Below are positions 10,101-25,100 of a stretch of DNA of 64,000 nt, piece after piece. The notes under the pieces were generated by a model, which saw only the letters and a list, made by a program, of their open reading frames with translations, ran no database searches and was not told the DNA's origin. Position 1 is the stretch's first letter. Every line of letters starts with the position of its first letter. The stretch is taken from assembly GCA_046316025.1 (NCBI GenBank), contig JBKCXU010000108.1:1-64000 (forward strand), read 5' to 3'. The position numbers and the translations under genes were made by a program. Source of the DNA: JAJTHJ01 sp046316025 (GTDB lineage: Bacteria; Pseudomonadota; Gammaproteobacteria; Burkholderiales; Burkholderiaceae_F).

Positions 10101-13100
10101 TGTCGACGCCACCCCCGCCATCGACGCGACGGAACAGCTGCCCGAGTTGTGTTGCCGCACCGTCGCCGACGATGAGCACGTCGTTGCCCGCCCCGCCGCG
10201 CAGCACGTCGGCGCCGCCGTTGCCGGTCAGGGTGTCGGCACTGGTGCCGCCGATCAGCACGTCGGCGGCGGTGCTGCCTGCGGTGACGTTCTCGCGGTCC
10301 GGATCGAAGCCGTAGATCACGTAAGCGGCGCCGTTGTCGGTGCCGGCTTCGTCGGCCAGATCGTCGCTGACGACGAGGTCGTCGTAGCCGTCGCCATTGA
10401 TGTCGCCGCCACCGCTGACGACGCCGCCGAGGACGTCGTTGCCGGTCTCGTTGCCGCGGATGATCAAGCCATCGGCGGCCGTCAGAGCCGCTAGGTCGAC
10501 CGTGCCGCCGGCCGCACGACCGAAGATCAGGTAGGCCGCGCCCGCCGCGGTGCCGCCGGCGCCGCTGGTGCCCGGTACGCCGACCAGCAGATCGTCGTAG
10601 CCGTCGCCGTTGAAGTCGCCGACCCGCGCGAGGGCGCCGCCGGTCGATGCACCCACCTGGGCGCCGATGAGGGTCAGGCCGTCGGCCGCGCCCAGACCTG
10701 CAAGATCGACGACGCGCCGGCCGCTGCCATCGAGCGTGCCGAGCGCACTGCTGCTGCTGCTGCGGCCGAACAGGACGTACACAGCGCCGGCATCGGCCGC
10801 GCCGCCGCGGTCGGCGGCCGAGGCGCCGACCGCGATATCGGCGATGCCGTCGCCGTTGAAGTCGCCGCTGCTGGCGACGCTGTAACCTGCGAGATCATCC
10901 GCTGCCGCGCCACGGAAGATCAGACCATCGCCCGCGCCGAGCGCCGCCACGTCGAGCACGTTGCGCCCGCTCGCCGCCAGCGTGCCGAATGCCGTGCCCG
11001 GTTTGCCGAAAATCACGTACGCCTCGCCGCTGCCGGCAGCACCGTACGCTCCGACCAGCAGGTCATCCACGCCGTCGCCGTTGAAATCGGCGTGACTGAC
11101 CGCGAAGCCGAGCGCGCTATCCGCCGCGGCGCCCTTGATCAGGAAGCCCGCGGCCGGCAACAGCGACGTGATGTTCACTTCGCGCCGCGTGCCGTTAAGG
11201 GTGCCGAACAGCGTATCGCTGCGGCCGAACAGCACGTAGGCCTCGCCGGAATTGCCGGCGGGATCGCCGCTGTAGGCGGCGAAGTTGCTGCCGATAATGA
11301 GGTCGTCGATGCCGTCGGCGTTCAGATCGCCGGCGCTGGCCACACTCCAGCCCAGCCAGTCGCCGGTCTGGTCGCCAACGATGCGGAAGCCCACATCCGG
11401 CGTCAGATTGTTTGCGTCCACGTTCGAGGCCAGCCCGCCGGCGCGGCCGTAGAAGATATAGGCCGCGCCGTTGGCATTGAGGCCGCTGTTGTCGTCCAAG
11501 GGAGCGCCGATCACCCAGTCGCCGATGCCGTCGTTGTTCAGGTCGCCGGCGGAGGCGAGATCGGTCCCGAATTCGCCGTTCGTACTCACTTGCCCGACCA
11601 AGCGCAGTCCCGGCGCGGGCGTGGCGTTGTAGATATCGGAATCGACCCGGAACACGGCGCGGCCGGCGCCGTCGACGCTGGCCGGGCCCGAGGTGCGTCC
11701 ATAGACGAGATACGCATGGCCGTCGTCGGCGCCGCTCCACGACAGACCTGGCGCGCCGGCGGCGACCTCGTCCAGACCGTCGGCATTCAGATCGTTCACG
11801 ATAGCCACGCCGGCGCCCAGCCGGCCACTGCCGCCATAGCTGCTGAACGAGGCGTTCAGCAGCACGAAACCCAAGCCACGCGAAAGATTGGCGACGTCGA
11901 TCACGCCGCTGGTGGCCGCGCCGTCGATGACGAGGTCGAGGCTGCCGTAGGCCGCCACCCCACCCGAGACGGCTCGCACCCAGACCGTCCGGCTGCCGCC
12001 GGTCAGGCTCGGCGCGGTCACCGCCTGATCGGCACCGGTCGCCGTCAGCGGTGCGCTCCAGCCATAGCCGCCGCCGGCGCCGTCCCAATCGACTTCGATG
12101 GTCGCGCCAGCGGGTGCCCGCACCAGCAAGGTCGGTGTGGTGTCGGCAGTAATACGGTCGCTGGCGGACGTGCCCGTATCCGACCAGGACGCGAGCGAGG
12201 GCGCCACGAACCACGACGGCTCGTCGCTGCCTTCGATGCGGACGACGAGGCTGGCCGGACTCGGCGCACTGCTGCCGGCTGCCGCCGTGTAGCCGATGCC
12301 CTCGGTCAGCGACTGGCCGGAAGCCAGCAGTTGAATCGGCACCGCACCATTGGTCAGCGTGTAGGTGTAGTTGCCGTTGGCCGAAACTTGCAGCGTGCCG
12401 TAAGCCGTCGTCAGATTGACGCTGCCGCCCGCAGCAATCGCCTGACCGCCCGCCGACGTGATGCGATCCACGCCGACGTCGTTGGTGAGCAGGTTGCCGC
12501 TGATCACCGTGATGCCGTCCTCGGTTGCCGTGATGAGGTCGTCGGTGGGCGCGGTCAAGGTGATGTCGGCGCTGACCCGCACTCGCGCATTGGTCTGCGT
12601 GGCGATAAGGTAGCCGGCGTCGGCGCCGGTGCCGGCGGCGATCGTCCAGCCGCTGCCGCTCAGCGAGAAGGTGTCGGCCGCGTCGCCGAGCACGGTCAGG
12701 GTGGCGCCGGTCGCGCCGCCGGTGGCCGACAGCACGGCACCGCGGCTCACCGCGAGGCCGTAGCCGGTGTTGCCGATACCGAGGTCGATGGTTTCGACAT
12801 CGCTCAGGCGGCTGCCGTTGGCGGTCAGATCCGCCGCAAACGCAACCCCGCTGAACACCAGCGTGTCGCTGCCACTGCCGCCATCGATGCGCAGGAAGCT
12901 GCCATCGCCCACCACCAGCCGGTCGTTGCCGGAACCGCCGCGCAACACGTCGGCGCCGCCGCCGCCGGTCAGCGTGTCGGCGGCACTGCCGCCGATCAAT
13001 TGGTTCGCGCCGCCGTCACCGCTCAGCGTGCGCGCGGTGTTGCCAGCGCTGCCGCCGTAGATCAGATAGCTCGCGCCGTCGTAGCCGCTCAGAGTATCCG

Positions 13101-16100
13101 CGTAGGGCGCGCCGATTGCGACATCGTCGAAGCCGTCGCCATTGACGTCCACCCCGCCCGCAACGCGACCGCCAAAGGCGTCGTCGATCACCGCGCCATG
13201 GATCGGCAGCACGGCACCGTCGGGCAGATTCGAAACGTCGAGCACGCGGCGACCCGCGCCGTCGACGCTGCCCAGTCCGGCAAATCCCGCACGCCCGAAG
13301 ACAACGTAGGCCTTGCCCGGATCGACGTAAGTTTCCGTCCCGTACGAGCCGACGATCAGATCGTCGAAACCATCGCCGTTGATGTCGCCGGCGGCGCTCA
13401 CGTCGTAGCCGAACTTCGCGGCGACGCCACTGGCCGCGAATACCAGCCCGGCGCCATCGCCGAGCGCGCCCAAGTCGACGACGGCGCGGCCGCCAACCAG
13501 GCTGCCAAAGCCGCCCGCCCGGCCAAAGACGACGTAGGTCCGCCCGCCAGACTGGGAATCGGTACCGATCAGCAGATCGTCGTATCCGTCGCCGTTAATG
13601 TCGCCGGCGCTGGCGACCGAGTACCCGGCGCCCAGCCCGCCCGCTTCGCCACGGATCACGATCCCGTCGCCCGCACTCAAGGCCGACACATCGACGACGC
13701 GCTGGCTGCCGCTATCCGTTCCCGGCCCGCCGGCGCGGCCGAACACTACGTAGGCCTCACCCGAATTGCTGCTTGCGGTCGCAGCGCCAATTAGCAGATC
13801 GGCGATGCCGTCGCCGTTGACGTCGCCGGCACGCGCCACGGTACCGAAGTTCGCGCCCGCCGGGCCCTGGACAATCAAGCCATCTGCCGCCACGAGCGCC
13901 GAAGCGCCCACGTCGGCGATACCGCCGGCCAGCGTTCCAAAGCTGGTGCCGTTGCGGCCGTAGATCACGTAAACGGCGTTGTTGCCGGTGGCGCCCACGG
14001 CGATGTCGTCGATGCCGTCCGCGTTCCAATCGCCGGCGCCGGCGATGCGGATGCCGCTCGTCGGTGCCGTGACGCGGAAGCCGTCGGCCGGTGCGAGCGA
14101 GGCCAGATCGACCGTGTAAACGCCCGCGGACAAGGTACCGAACACCGACCCCGCCTTGCCGAACAGCACGTAGGCACGCGACTCGCCGTTGGCACTGACC
14201 AGGAGGTCGTTGTAGCCGTCGGCATTGACGTCGCCCGCACTGCCGATTTCGAAGCCCAATCGCGCCGACGACTGCGCACCGCGGATCACGAACCCTTGTC
14301 CGGCGCCAATTGCGCCGCCGGCGAAGACGGCGCGCCCGGCGCTGTCGATCGATGCGGTCGCTCCACCAAACACCACCGCGACCGCGCCCTTGTTGGAGCC
14401 GCCGGTGTCGGCATAAGGGGCGCCCACCGCGAAGTCGCCGCGGCCGTCGCCGTTGATGTCGCGCAGCAGCCCCACGTAGCCCTGCTGGCTGTAGCCCTCG
14501 CCGCTAGAAACGACGAAGCCTTGCGCTGCGGTCAACTGCCCTACACGCAGCGCCTGCGCCCCTTCGGCGTCGGTAGTGAACAAGCCCAGCGTCCGTTCGG
14601 CCGATACGCCATCGAGCGTCGCTTCGATGCGGATCGACCGCCCACCGATGTCGGCATAGCCGCTGCCGCCGAGAGTGAACGACTGCGCAGAGCCGGAGGC
14701 GGTACCGACGGCAACGTAACCATTGCCGTCGCCCCAGTCGATCCGCAGCGCGGCGCCGGTGGTCGCGCTGAAGCTCACGGTCGGTGTCCGGTCGGCAGTG
14801 ACGGCGTCGGTGGCGGAGCGACCGGTGTCGGACGCGGCCTCCAGCGTGGGCGTACTGACGACGACCGGCAAACCCTCGACGAGAGTCACTCCGAGCGCCA
14901 CCGCCAACCGCGCGTTGCCCTGGGTGACGATCGCATAGCCGGCCTCGGCGCCACTGCCGTTGACCGGGTCGCTCCAGTCGCCGACCAGGTAGACCCGATC
15001 CTCGGCGCCGCCGTTGACGAGCAAGCGGCTGACGCCCGCCGTCACGTCATCCGTCATCGCCGCCAGGCTGGCGGCGTCGATCACCAGCGTATTCGCCCCG
15101 CTGCCGGCCACGAGATCGATGGTTTCGACGTGCCGCACGCTGCCGCCGTGCAGGGCGGTCAGATTGAGCACCACGCCATCGCCGGTCACGCGCAGGGTGT
15201 CGAGGCCGCTGCCGCCGTCGATCCGGCGGAACTGCGCGTTGGCGACCTGAAGCACATCGTCGCCGGCGCCGGCATACGCGGCGGCGCCGACGGTGGGCGA
15301 TACGGCGATGGTCTGGCTTAGCGTGCCGTTGCCGCCGGGGGTGCCGCTGGTCGGGCGGCCGTAGATCACGTAGGCGGCGCCGGCATCGGATGCTCCGGCG
15401 TCGCTGCGGGTCGCACCGACGATCACATCGTCGTAGCCGTCGCCGTTGACGTCGCCGCCGCCGTGGACCGCCCATTCGCCGAGTTCGTCGTTCGGACTGG
15501 CGCCGAGGAAGATGAAGCCCGCGCCGTCGGCGAAGCTCGCCAGACTCACGTCGCGCCGCCCGGCCGCATCCAGCGTGCCCAGGCCGGCCGCCCCGTCGGC
15601 ACGGCCGAGCAGCAGGTAGACCGCGCCGCGGTTGGCGCTACCGGCGGTGTCGTAGTAGGGCATCGACACCAGCAGGTCGTCGTAGCCGTCCGCATTGAAG
15701 TCGCCGGCGGCCGAGATGGCGTAGCCGAATTCGTAGTACCCGTTGCCGTCCGGCGAGCCGCCGAAGACGAAGCCCTGGTCCGGCCGCAGGCTGGCCGTGA
15801 ACAGTATCTGCGCGGAGCCGACCAGCGTGCCGATCTGCCCGCCCGGGCGGCCGAAGACGATGTAGGTCTCGCCGACGCTGCCTGTCGTGCCGCGGTCGAC
15901 GTACGGCGCGCCGACAATCAGGTCCTGCAGCCCGTCGCCGTTGAAGTCGCCAGCGCCGTAGACGGCGCGGCCGAGGTAATCGCTGCCGCTCGCGCCCTGC
16001 ACGATCAGGCCGTCGGCAGGGCTGAGGGCGGCGGCCCCCAGTTCGCGCCGGCCGCCGCCGGCCAGGCTGCCGAAGTTGCCTTGCCGGCCGAACACCACCA

Positions 16101-19100
16101 CGGCCTGGCCGCGACCGCTGTAGGTCGGCGCGCCACGCTGGCCGACCACGAAGTCGTCGATGCCGTCGCCAGTGAAGTCTCCGAGGCCAGCGTTACGGCG
16201 GCCGGCGGAACTGTCCTCCTGTCCGCCCTTTACCAGGAAGCCATCGGTGGTCGTCAGGCTGCCGAGATTCAGCACGCGGCGCGAGCCATCCGGCAGGCCG
16301 GTCAGCCCGGCGCGACCGAAGACGATCGCCGCGCGGCCCGATTCGTACGCAGCCTTATTGTTGGCGCCGTAGTAGTAGGTACCGGCAATCAGATCGTCGA
16401 AGCCGTCGCCGTTGATGTCGCCGGCCGCCACCACGGAGGCGCCGAGCCACTCGTACAACTGCGAGCCCTGGATGACGAAGCCGTCGGTCCCCGACAGCGA
16501 TGCCAGGTCGATTGTGCGCACCCCCCCGCTCAAGCTGCCGAAGGCGGTGCCGCTGCGACCGAAGATCAGGTACGCCTCGCCGGCACGGCTAAGGCCGCCG
16601 GCGGTGACCAGCGGTGCGCCAATCAAAAAGTCGTCGAAGCCGTCGCCGTTGTAGTCGCCGGCGCTGCTGATGCTGTAACCAGCAGTGGCGCCTGCGGCGC
16701 CCAGAAGGATGAAACCGCGCCCGTCGGTAGTCGAGCCGGCGTTGAAGATCGCACGACCGGCACTATCGACGCTGCCCGCCGCGGCACCGCCAAAGATCAC
16801 CGCAACGCGGCCGGCGTTACTGCGTCCGGTCGCGTCGAACCACGGCGCACCAGCCGCCCAGTCCGCGAGACCGTCGCCGTTGATGTCGCCAATCAGCGCC
16901 GCGCCCTGCCCGAGGTTCTCGGAGGACTGGCTGCCGCGCAGATGCAGGCCATCCGCGCCGACCAGGTTGCCGAGGTTGACGGTGATCGATGCGACCGGAT
17001 CGACATTGACCACGAGCGACTGCACTGCCGTGGTCGAGCCGTCGCCGACGCGCACCTGCACCGTACGGCTGCCCGTGGTGCCATAGCCGGCGGGCTTGTC
17101 GAATACCTGCAAGGCGCCCGTACCCGATTGCGCCTGCAACTGGTAACCGTTGCCGTCGCCCCAGTCGATTTCGATCTGCGCCCCGGCATCGGTGCTGAAC
17201 TGGATCGACGGTTGCAGGTTGGCGGTGACGTTGTCGGCGCTGGAGAAGCCGGTGTCGGTGGCCGCCGTCAGCCGCAGGCCGCTCACCGACAGCGGCGGCG
17301 GCGTGGTCACCGTCACCGCATCTTTGACGACGAGCCGCGCCAGACCGTTGACGTAGACGGTGTAGCCGGACTCATCGCCGCTGCCCGCACTGCCCGCCGC
17401 CCAGCCGCCGCCGGCGACGACCACGGGGTCGCCGGCGTCGCCGTCGATGAAGAGGCGGCGCGCACCGTTGACCACGTCATCGGTGGTGACGAGCAGCGTG
17501 CGCGCATCGACCGTCAGCGAGTTGTTGCCGCTGCCCGTCAGATCGATACGCTCGACGTAGCGGAAGACGTCCGGGGCGCCGGCCGTCAGCCGCAACGAGG
17601 CGCCGCTGCCGGTCAGGCGCGCGGAGTCGATGCCGGTGCCGCCATCGACCTCGCCGATGCTGCCATCACCGAAGATCAGCAGATCGTTGCCACCGCCGCC
17701 GCGCAGCACATCGGCGCCCCCAAGGCCGCTGAGGGTGTCGGCGCCGGCGCTGCCGATCAGGCGGTCTGCTCCGCTCGTCCCCGTCTGCGTGGCCTGTCCG
17801 CTCGGGTCGAAGCCGTAAATGACGTACCCGACACCGCGGTCGTCGACGATCGTATTGAACGGATTGACATAGCTCGACGCGATGAAGATGTCGTCGAAGC
17901 CGTCGGCGTTCACGTCCCCTGCGGCGGATACGCGCCGCATCCGCTGCGGCTCGGCGCCTTGGGTGTCGTAGCCGACGAGCACCACCCCATCGGCAGCGTC
18001 GAAGTTGGCCAGGTTGAACAGGCTGCGTCCGCCGCTCACGGTGCCCAGCGGATCGTTGAGCAGGTCGCGGCCGAAGATCACGTAGGCGCGGCCGAGGTTG
18101 TTCTGTTCGCCATGAGCGACGACGATCAGGTCGCTGTAGCCGTCGCCGTTGAAGTCGCCGGCCCCGGACACGTCGAAGCCAAGGCGCGAGGCCGAGGTGG
18201 CACCGACGAGCACGACACCGGCGTTGGAGCCGAGGTTCAGCACCGACAGTTCCTGCGACGTGCCATTGCTGAACCCGAAGGCGGTGCCCGCGCGCCCGAG
18301 AACGATGTACGCGCGGCCCGCGCCCGAGTCGTAGTTGCCCAACCCGGTCGCGCCGACCAGGAAGTCGTCGAAGCCGTCGCCGTTGAAGTCGCCGATACCG
18401 GATACCGACACCCCGAGGTTGGGTTCGCTGGCATCGCCCACCAAGGCGAAGCCGCCGCTGGCCGGCACGGCGGTCAAGTCGAGCACCTGCCGGCCGCCGC
18501 TGGCCGCGCCAAACGCAGTACCGCCACGGCCGAACAGAATCTGCACCCTGCCGTTGCTGCCGGTGCCGGCAACGCGCAGCGCGAAGTCGCCGTAGCCGTC
18601 GCCATTGAGGTCGCCGATACTCGTGAGGTCGCTGGCGAACTGCGTGCTCGAAGTGCCCTGCAAGACGAAACCGTCCGCCGGCGCGAGCGACGCCACATCG
18701 AGGATGCGCACGGTGCCGCTGGTCACCGACGCCACCGTGCCCCAGGCGGTGCCGGGGCGGCCGAACAGCACGTACGACTCTTCGACCGACTGGCCGTAAA
18801 TCGAGCGCTTGCCAATCAGAAGTTCGTCGTAGCCGTCGCCGTTGAGGTCGCGGATCACCTCGACCGTGCCGCCGACGCCGCTGCCGGTGGACGAGAGAAC
18901 TTGGAAGCCCTGTCCCTCGGGCACGTTGCCAAAGGTGAAGGCGCGCGCCGTGGACGCGCCAACCAGCGTGCCAAAGGCGGTGCCGGCACGGCCAAACACG
19001 ATTGAGGCCACACCCGTGCTCGACGGCAAGGTCGGCAGCGCGCTGCCCGGCCCCGTCACCGTCAGTCCGGCGGAGCCGACGATGAGGTCGGCGAACCCGT

Positions 19101-22100
19101 CGCCGTTGATGTCGCCCTGGGCACTGATACCGCTCCAGCCCGAACCTACCGGCCCGGAGGGGCCGGAGATGCCGTACGGGAGGATCGAGAAGCCGCTGCC
19201 GCCGTCGACGTAGCCGACACCATAGGTGGGCCGTCCCAGCGAGTCGACCGGCAGGTTCTGCACGTTGCCATAGACGCCGTAGGCCTTGCTGGTTTCGACA
19301 TAGATGTTGTAGTAGCTGTCAGCTATGCGATGCGTGTCGTTGTACTGCGCCAGCAGCAGGTCGGAGTAGCCGTCGCCGTTGAGGTCGCGGGCGAAGCTCA
19401 GTGATCTGCCGAACTGGCCATTGCTGCCGTAGTAGGTCGAAACGTCGGGCTGGATCACGAAGCCCTGCCCGGTTTCCATCCGCCCAAGGTTGAGCGTGAC
19501 CGCGCCGAGCGGGTCGTAGCGCAGCAGCAGATCGGACGTCGCGGTCTGGCCGCTGCTCTCGGCCCGCAGCGCGATCCGGTGCGAGGCGACCGTGCCATAA
19601 GCGACGTCGAGCGTCAGCGACTGTTCGGTGCCGGTGGCTGTCCCCGCGGCGACATAGCCGCGGCCGTCGCTCCAGTCGACCCAGAGCGTGCTGCCCGCGG
19701 TCGCCGTGAAGCGGATCGTGGGGGTGGCGTCAGCGGTGACACTATCAACGGCGCTGAAGCCGGTATCGCTGGCGGCATCGAGTCGCAACTGGTCGATGGC
19801 AACCGGCAGTTGCTGCTGCACCTGCACGCCGCTTTGCACGAGCACCGTGGCACGGCCCTTGGTCCAGGCGTCGAAGCCGGCCACGCCTGAGGCGCCCGCC
19901 GTCCACGCGCTGCCGTCGCCGTCGCGGATCAGCAGCACGCTGTCGGTCGCGTCGCCTTCGACGCGCAGCCGGCGCGAACCACCGGCAGCTGCATCGTCGT
20001 CGGACAAGGCCATCAGCCCGGCGCTGTCCAGCACCAGCCGGCTACCCGTCGAAGCCGCATCCAGATCGATGATCTCAATGCCCTGCAGGCGGTCGGGCGC
20101 ATCACTGAGGACGGTCAGCGTGCGATCGGCGCCGAGCACCGTCAGCCGGTCGTTGCCGCTGCCGCCGTCGACGAGCACGAAGCCGTCGTCGCTCACGGTC
20201 AGCAGATCGTTGCCGGCACCGGCGTGGATGACGTCGGCGCCGCCCAGGCCGGAGATGACATCGGCGCCGCGGCTGCCGAGCAAGCGGTCGGCGCCCGTGC
20301 TGGCGGTGGTCTGTACCTGGTCGGCGACGTCGAAACCATAGACGACGTACACGTCGCCCGAGTTGGTGCCGTTGCTGGTGCCGGCCGGCGCGCCGATCAA
20401 CAGGTCGGCCAGCCCGTCGCCGTTGGCGTCGCCACCGCCGGCGACGGAGGCGCCGAACTGCGCGGTGGCGGAGCCGCTGAAGACCAGACCCTCGCTCGGC
20501 GTGAGCGCGGCCAGATCGATGATGCGTTGCCCGGCGACGAGCGTTCCCAGCTGACTGTCGCCGCGGCCGAAGAACAGGTAGGCGCGGCCGGCACCTGGGG
20601 CGCCGAGGACGAAGTCTCCGTAGCCGTCGCCATTAAAGTCGCCGGCGGACGCCAGTGCCGCGCCGAGCTGCGCCGCGCTACCGGAATTGCGGATGACGAC
20701 ACCGTCGGCAGCAGACAAATTGGCGAGCGTGAGGCTCTGCACAGAGTCGCCCGTCGCCAGCGACCCGACGATGCGGCCGGGGCCGCCGAACAGCAGGTAG
20801 GCCTCACCGCTGCCGCTGTTGCGATCGGGCGCAGCGATCAGCACATCGTCATAGCCGTCGCCATTGACGTCGCCGACGAAGGCCACGGTGCGGCCGACGT
20901 CCTCGCCCTGCTGCGTGCCATCCAGGCGCACCCCGGCGGTCGGATCGAGCCGGTCCAAACTCAGCACCCGCCGCCCGCCAAGCAGGCTGCCGAAGGTGCC
21001 ACTGCCGTCGCCAAACACGATGTAGGCCGAACCGACGTTGGTCAGGCCAGGCCGGTCCACACCGCGCAGGCCGATCAGCAAGTCGGCCAGGCCGTCGCCA
21101 TTGAAGTCGCCGCGGCCGTCGATGGCGATCGGTTCGGCGCCGAGACTGGACGGCCCGATGAGCGTCAATCCGGCGGTCTCCCCCAGGTTGTCCAGGCTGA
21201 GTTGGCGCCCTTGACCGAAGCCGGTGTCGAATACAGAGCCGAAGCCGCGATCGGTGCGGCCGAAGACGATCGACACCTCGCCTCTGCCGCCCGACGCGTT
21301 CGGCAGCGCTGCGGCGATGTCGTTCAAGCCGTCGCCGTTGAAGTCGCCGGCTTCGCCGATACTCAAATTCACGCTGCTGCCGAAGACCCGAAAGCCCTCG
21401 ATTGCCTGCGGCGAAGTCGCGTCGCCGGGACGGAACCAGCGCTGCTGGCTCGATTGGGAGTCAGCCGAACCGTAATTGCCGTCGGCCCGGCCGTACCAGA
21501 TGTAGCCAGTAGACGTGCTGGAGACGAACAAATCGCCGATGCCATCGCCGTCGATGTCGCCGGCCTGCTGTACGGAGACACCGAAGCCGGTGCCCCAGTA
21601 CGGCCCGATGAACATCGCGCCCTGGCCGGAGCGCAGGTCGGTCAGGTCCAGGGCCTGCCGGCCGCCGACGATAGTCGCGCCGCCGTAGGCACTACTGTCG
21701 AGCGTCCCGACACCGCCGCCGGCGCCATAGACGACGAAGGCAGCGCCCAGGCGGCCATCGTTCAGGTAATTGTCGTCGACCCGGACAAACGCGCCCCCCG
21801 GCGCGCCGACCAGCGCATCGCTCAGCCCGTCATTGTTGAGGTCGAGCCAAGCCACGCTCGAACCGAGCAGATCGCCGTGGGTGTCGGCAGCGATCAGCAT
21901 GCCCAGCGCCGGGCCGAGGCGGCTGGCGTCGATCGTGCCGGCGGCAGCGGCGTCGGCCTGCACCGTCAGGCGCAGGGTGGCGGTACCGGTCTGGCCGCCG
22001 CCGTTGGAGGTTGTCACCTCGATCTGCTTGATCCCCGAGCCGACGTAGCCGCTGGCGAGCGTGCGGTACACCGTTTGCGGCCCGCTGCCCGTGACGGTGA

Positions 22101-25100
22101 AGCTCTCGACCGTGCCCGCCTCGTTGCCCCACGAAATCTGGACCTCGGTCCCGCCCTCGACAACGAAGGCGATGGTCGGCGTGCGGTCGGCGGTCACGCC
22201 ATCGCCTTGCACGCCACCGGTGTCGCTGGCACCGGCCAGACGCAGGCCGGAGATGGCGGGCACCTCGTCGGCGCCGGTAATGGTGACACTGAGCGACGAC
22301 GTGTAGCGCAAACCGCCCCGGTCGCTCACCACGTACTGAACCGTATCGGCAAGCGTCGCCCCCGTGCCGAGGGCTTGCACGGCCGGCCGCAGGCGGTCGA
22401 GCGTGTAGGTGAAGGTGCCGTCGGCGGCAACGACGAACTGTCCGTAGTCGGCGGTGAGGGTGGCGCCCGGCGCCAGCGTCGCGCCACCGACGCGGCCAAA
22501 GCCGCGCAGGGCGATCGTGTCGCCGCTGTCGGGGTCGCTGTCGTTGCCGAGCACCACACCGGTGACGGTCGTGCCGTCCTCGGAAATGGTCGCGCTGTCG
22601 GCCACGAGCACCGGCGCCTGGTTGAGCACCAGCGACGCCGTCGCAGACACCGCAAGCTGCGCAGTGCTGGAGGTGGCGATGCGATACCCGGCGAGCCCCC
22701 CCGTGCCGTCCGTCACGGTCCAGGCGCTGCCGTCGGCGAGCAGCACAGTGTCGTCCGCGCCCGCCTCGATCCGCAGGGTGGCGCGGCCGGCGGAGGCCGT
22801 CCCCGATGCGGTGATCACTGCTGCGCGATCCAGAACCAGGGTGTTGGCGCCCGTGCCCTGGAGATCGATCGCTTCGATCTCCGTCAACCGGTGGCGACTG
22901 ACACCCGGCAAGGCCAGCGTGGTTCCCGCTCCGGTCACGGCCAGCGTGTCGAAGCCGGCGCCGCCGTCGACCCGCGCGAAGGCGACATCTGCGATCTCAA
23001 TGCGGTCGTTGCCGCTGCCGCCGATCAGCACGTCGGCCCCGCCGCCACCGGCCAGCGTATCCGCCCCCGGCGTTCCATGCACGATGTCGGCGCCGGTACC
23101 GACCGTGCCGTCGCTCAATGCGGAGATGTCGAAACCGAAGATCACATAGGCGCGGCTCGCGTTGTAGGCGCCGTACTGCTTCTCCTCGGAGATCAGCAGA
23201 TCGTCGAGGCCGTCGCCATCGATGTCGCCGATCAGACCGATGGAACGCTTGCCAAGATCCAGGTCGTCGTTCAAATCGGACTTCACCAACCTGAGCGCAA
23301 AGCCCGCACCATCGAGCAGCGCCGAACCCGAGTTGCTGCCACCGTTGATGTAGCGGACGTAGTCGTCTACGCCGTTGCCGGTGAAGTCGCCACCGGTACC
23401 GACGACGGCGCCGTTGGCAACCGTAACGCCGAGCGAGCCGCCGATGCGGCTGGTGACGATGACGTTGCGCCCGTCGATGATTTCGCCCTGCGGGCCGCCG
23501 GCAGCACCGTAAATGTAGAAGCCGCTGCCCAGCACGCCGTCATAGTTGGTGCGGACACGGTAGCCAAACGCCAGGTCGTCGATGCCGTCGCCATTGACGT
23601 CGCCCGCGGCACGCAGCACCTCGCCGAAGCCGTTGCTGCTGAAGTTGTTGAACGGGTCGGACAGCGGCTGGTCGTTGCCGATGACGAAGCCCTGCGCCGC
23701 ACTCAGGCTCGCGAGGCTGAGCGTCTGCAGGCCATTGCCGCCGATGGAGCCGAACAGCGTACCGGCGCGACCGTAGACGACATAGACCTCGCCCGGGTCG
23801 CTGCCGTTATCGAACGACCCCGCATAGACGTTGGGCGCAGACGCCGCGAAGTCCGCGAAGCCGTCGGCGTTGACGTCGCCCACGGCCGACAATGCGTACC
23901 CCGCCGCGCCGCGCCCGGTAAGTGCCAATCCCGCCGCCGGCGCCATGGTCGCCACATCGAGGATGCGCTGAGTGCCGCTGGTCGACCCAAACGCCGTGGC
24001 CGCCGCGCCGAAGATCGCGTAGGCCTGGGTCGAACCGGTACCGACGAGCAGATCGTCGTAGCCGTCGCCGTTCAGATCGCCGCCCCCGCCAACCACCGCC
24101 CCCGCCAGCCCCCCCGCGGTCGAGAACAACCGCCAGCCGTCCGCCGCGCTGAAGTTGGCGAAGTTGAATTCCTGGCGACCGGTAGCCGTGTTCAGCGTCC
24201 CAAAGCCACCGCCCGCCTTGCCAAACACGACATAAGCTTCGCCAAGACCGCCGTAACCGGAGGCGCCAACGACGAGGTCGTCGAATCCGTCGCCATTGAC
24301 GTCGCCCGCAGAGGCGAGCTTGAGCGACCCGCCGCCGGTGCTGACGAACACCATGCCATCGGCTGCGCCCAGTTGCTCCGTGGCCAGCGCATAGCGGTTG
24401 AAGCTGTCGAGCGAGCCGAACGTGCCGGTCGCCCGTCCCCAGACGACGTAGGCGTTGTTCGCGCTGCTGACAATGAGATCGTCGAAGCCATCGGCGTTCA
24501 GATCGACACCACTGGCGTAACGGCTGCCAACGGTGTCGTAGCCGGTGGTCCCGACGAGGACGAAGCCCACCGCCGGCGACAGGCCCACCACGTCGACCTG
24601 ACCGCTTTGCAACGAGGTCGACACCTGGATCGTCAGGCCCTGCGCCGAGGTCTGAACCCCATCGGTGACCGTCAACGAGAGTTGATGCGCCCCCGCCATC
24701 AGCGGCGTCCCACTGGGCAGCGTGATCTGCGCGACCTGCGGATTGCTGTCGGTAAACGTAACCGTCTGGATCGGGCCGCCAACCCCCCACTGGATCGTCG
24801 CACTGGTCGCCCCGGCGACATTGAAGCTCACCGTCGGCGTGGTGTCCGCGGTGATGTTGTCGGAACGCGATGCACCGGTGTCCGACACCAGCCGGAAGCC
24901 GGACAACCCAAGCGGCTCGTTGGCCCCCTGCACGGTGACGGTGAAGGCGCCTTCGGTGCGCCCGCCGTAGAGGTCGGCGGCGACGAAGCTGAAGTTCTCG
25001 GTCAAGCTTTCGCCGGCATCGAGGTTCTGCACCAGCGAGTTGCCGTTGTCCAGCTCGTAGCCGTAGCTGCCGTCGGCATTGATGGTGAGCACGCCGTAGC

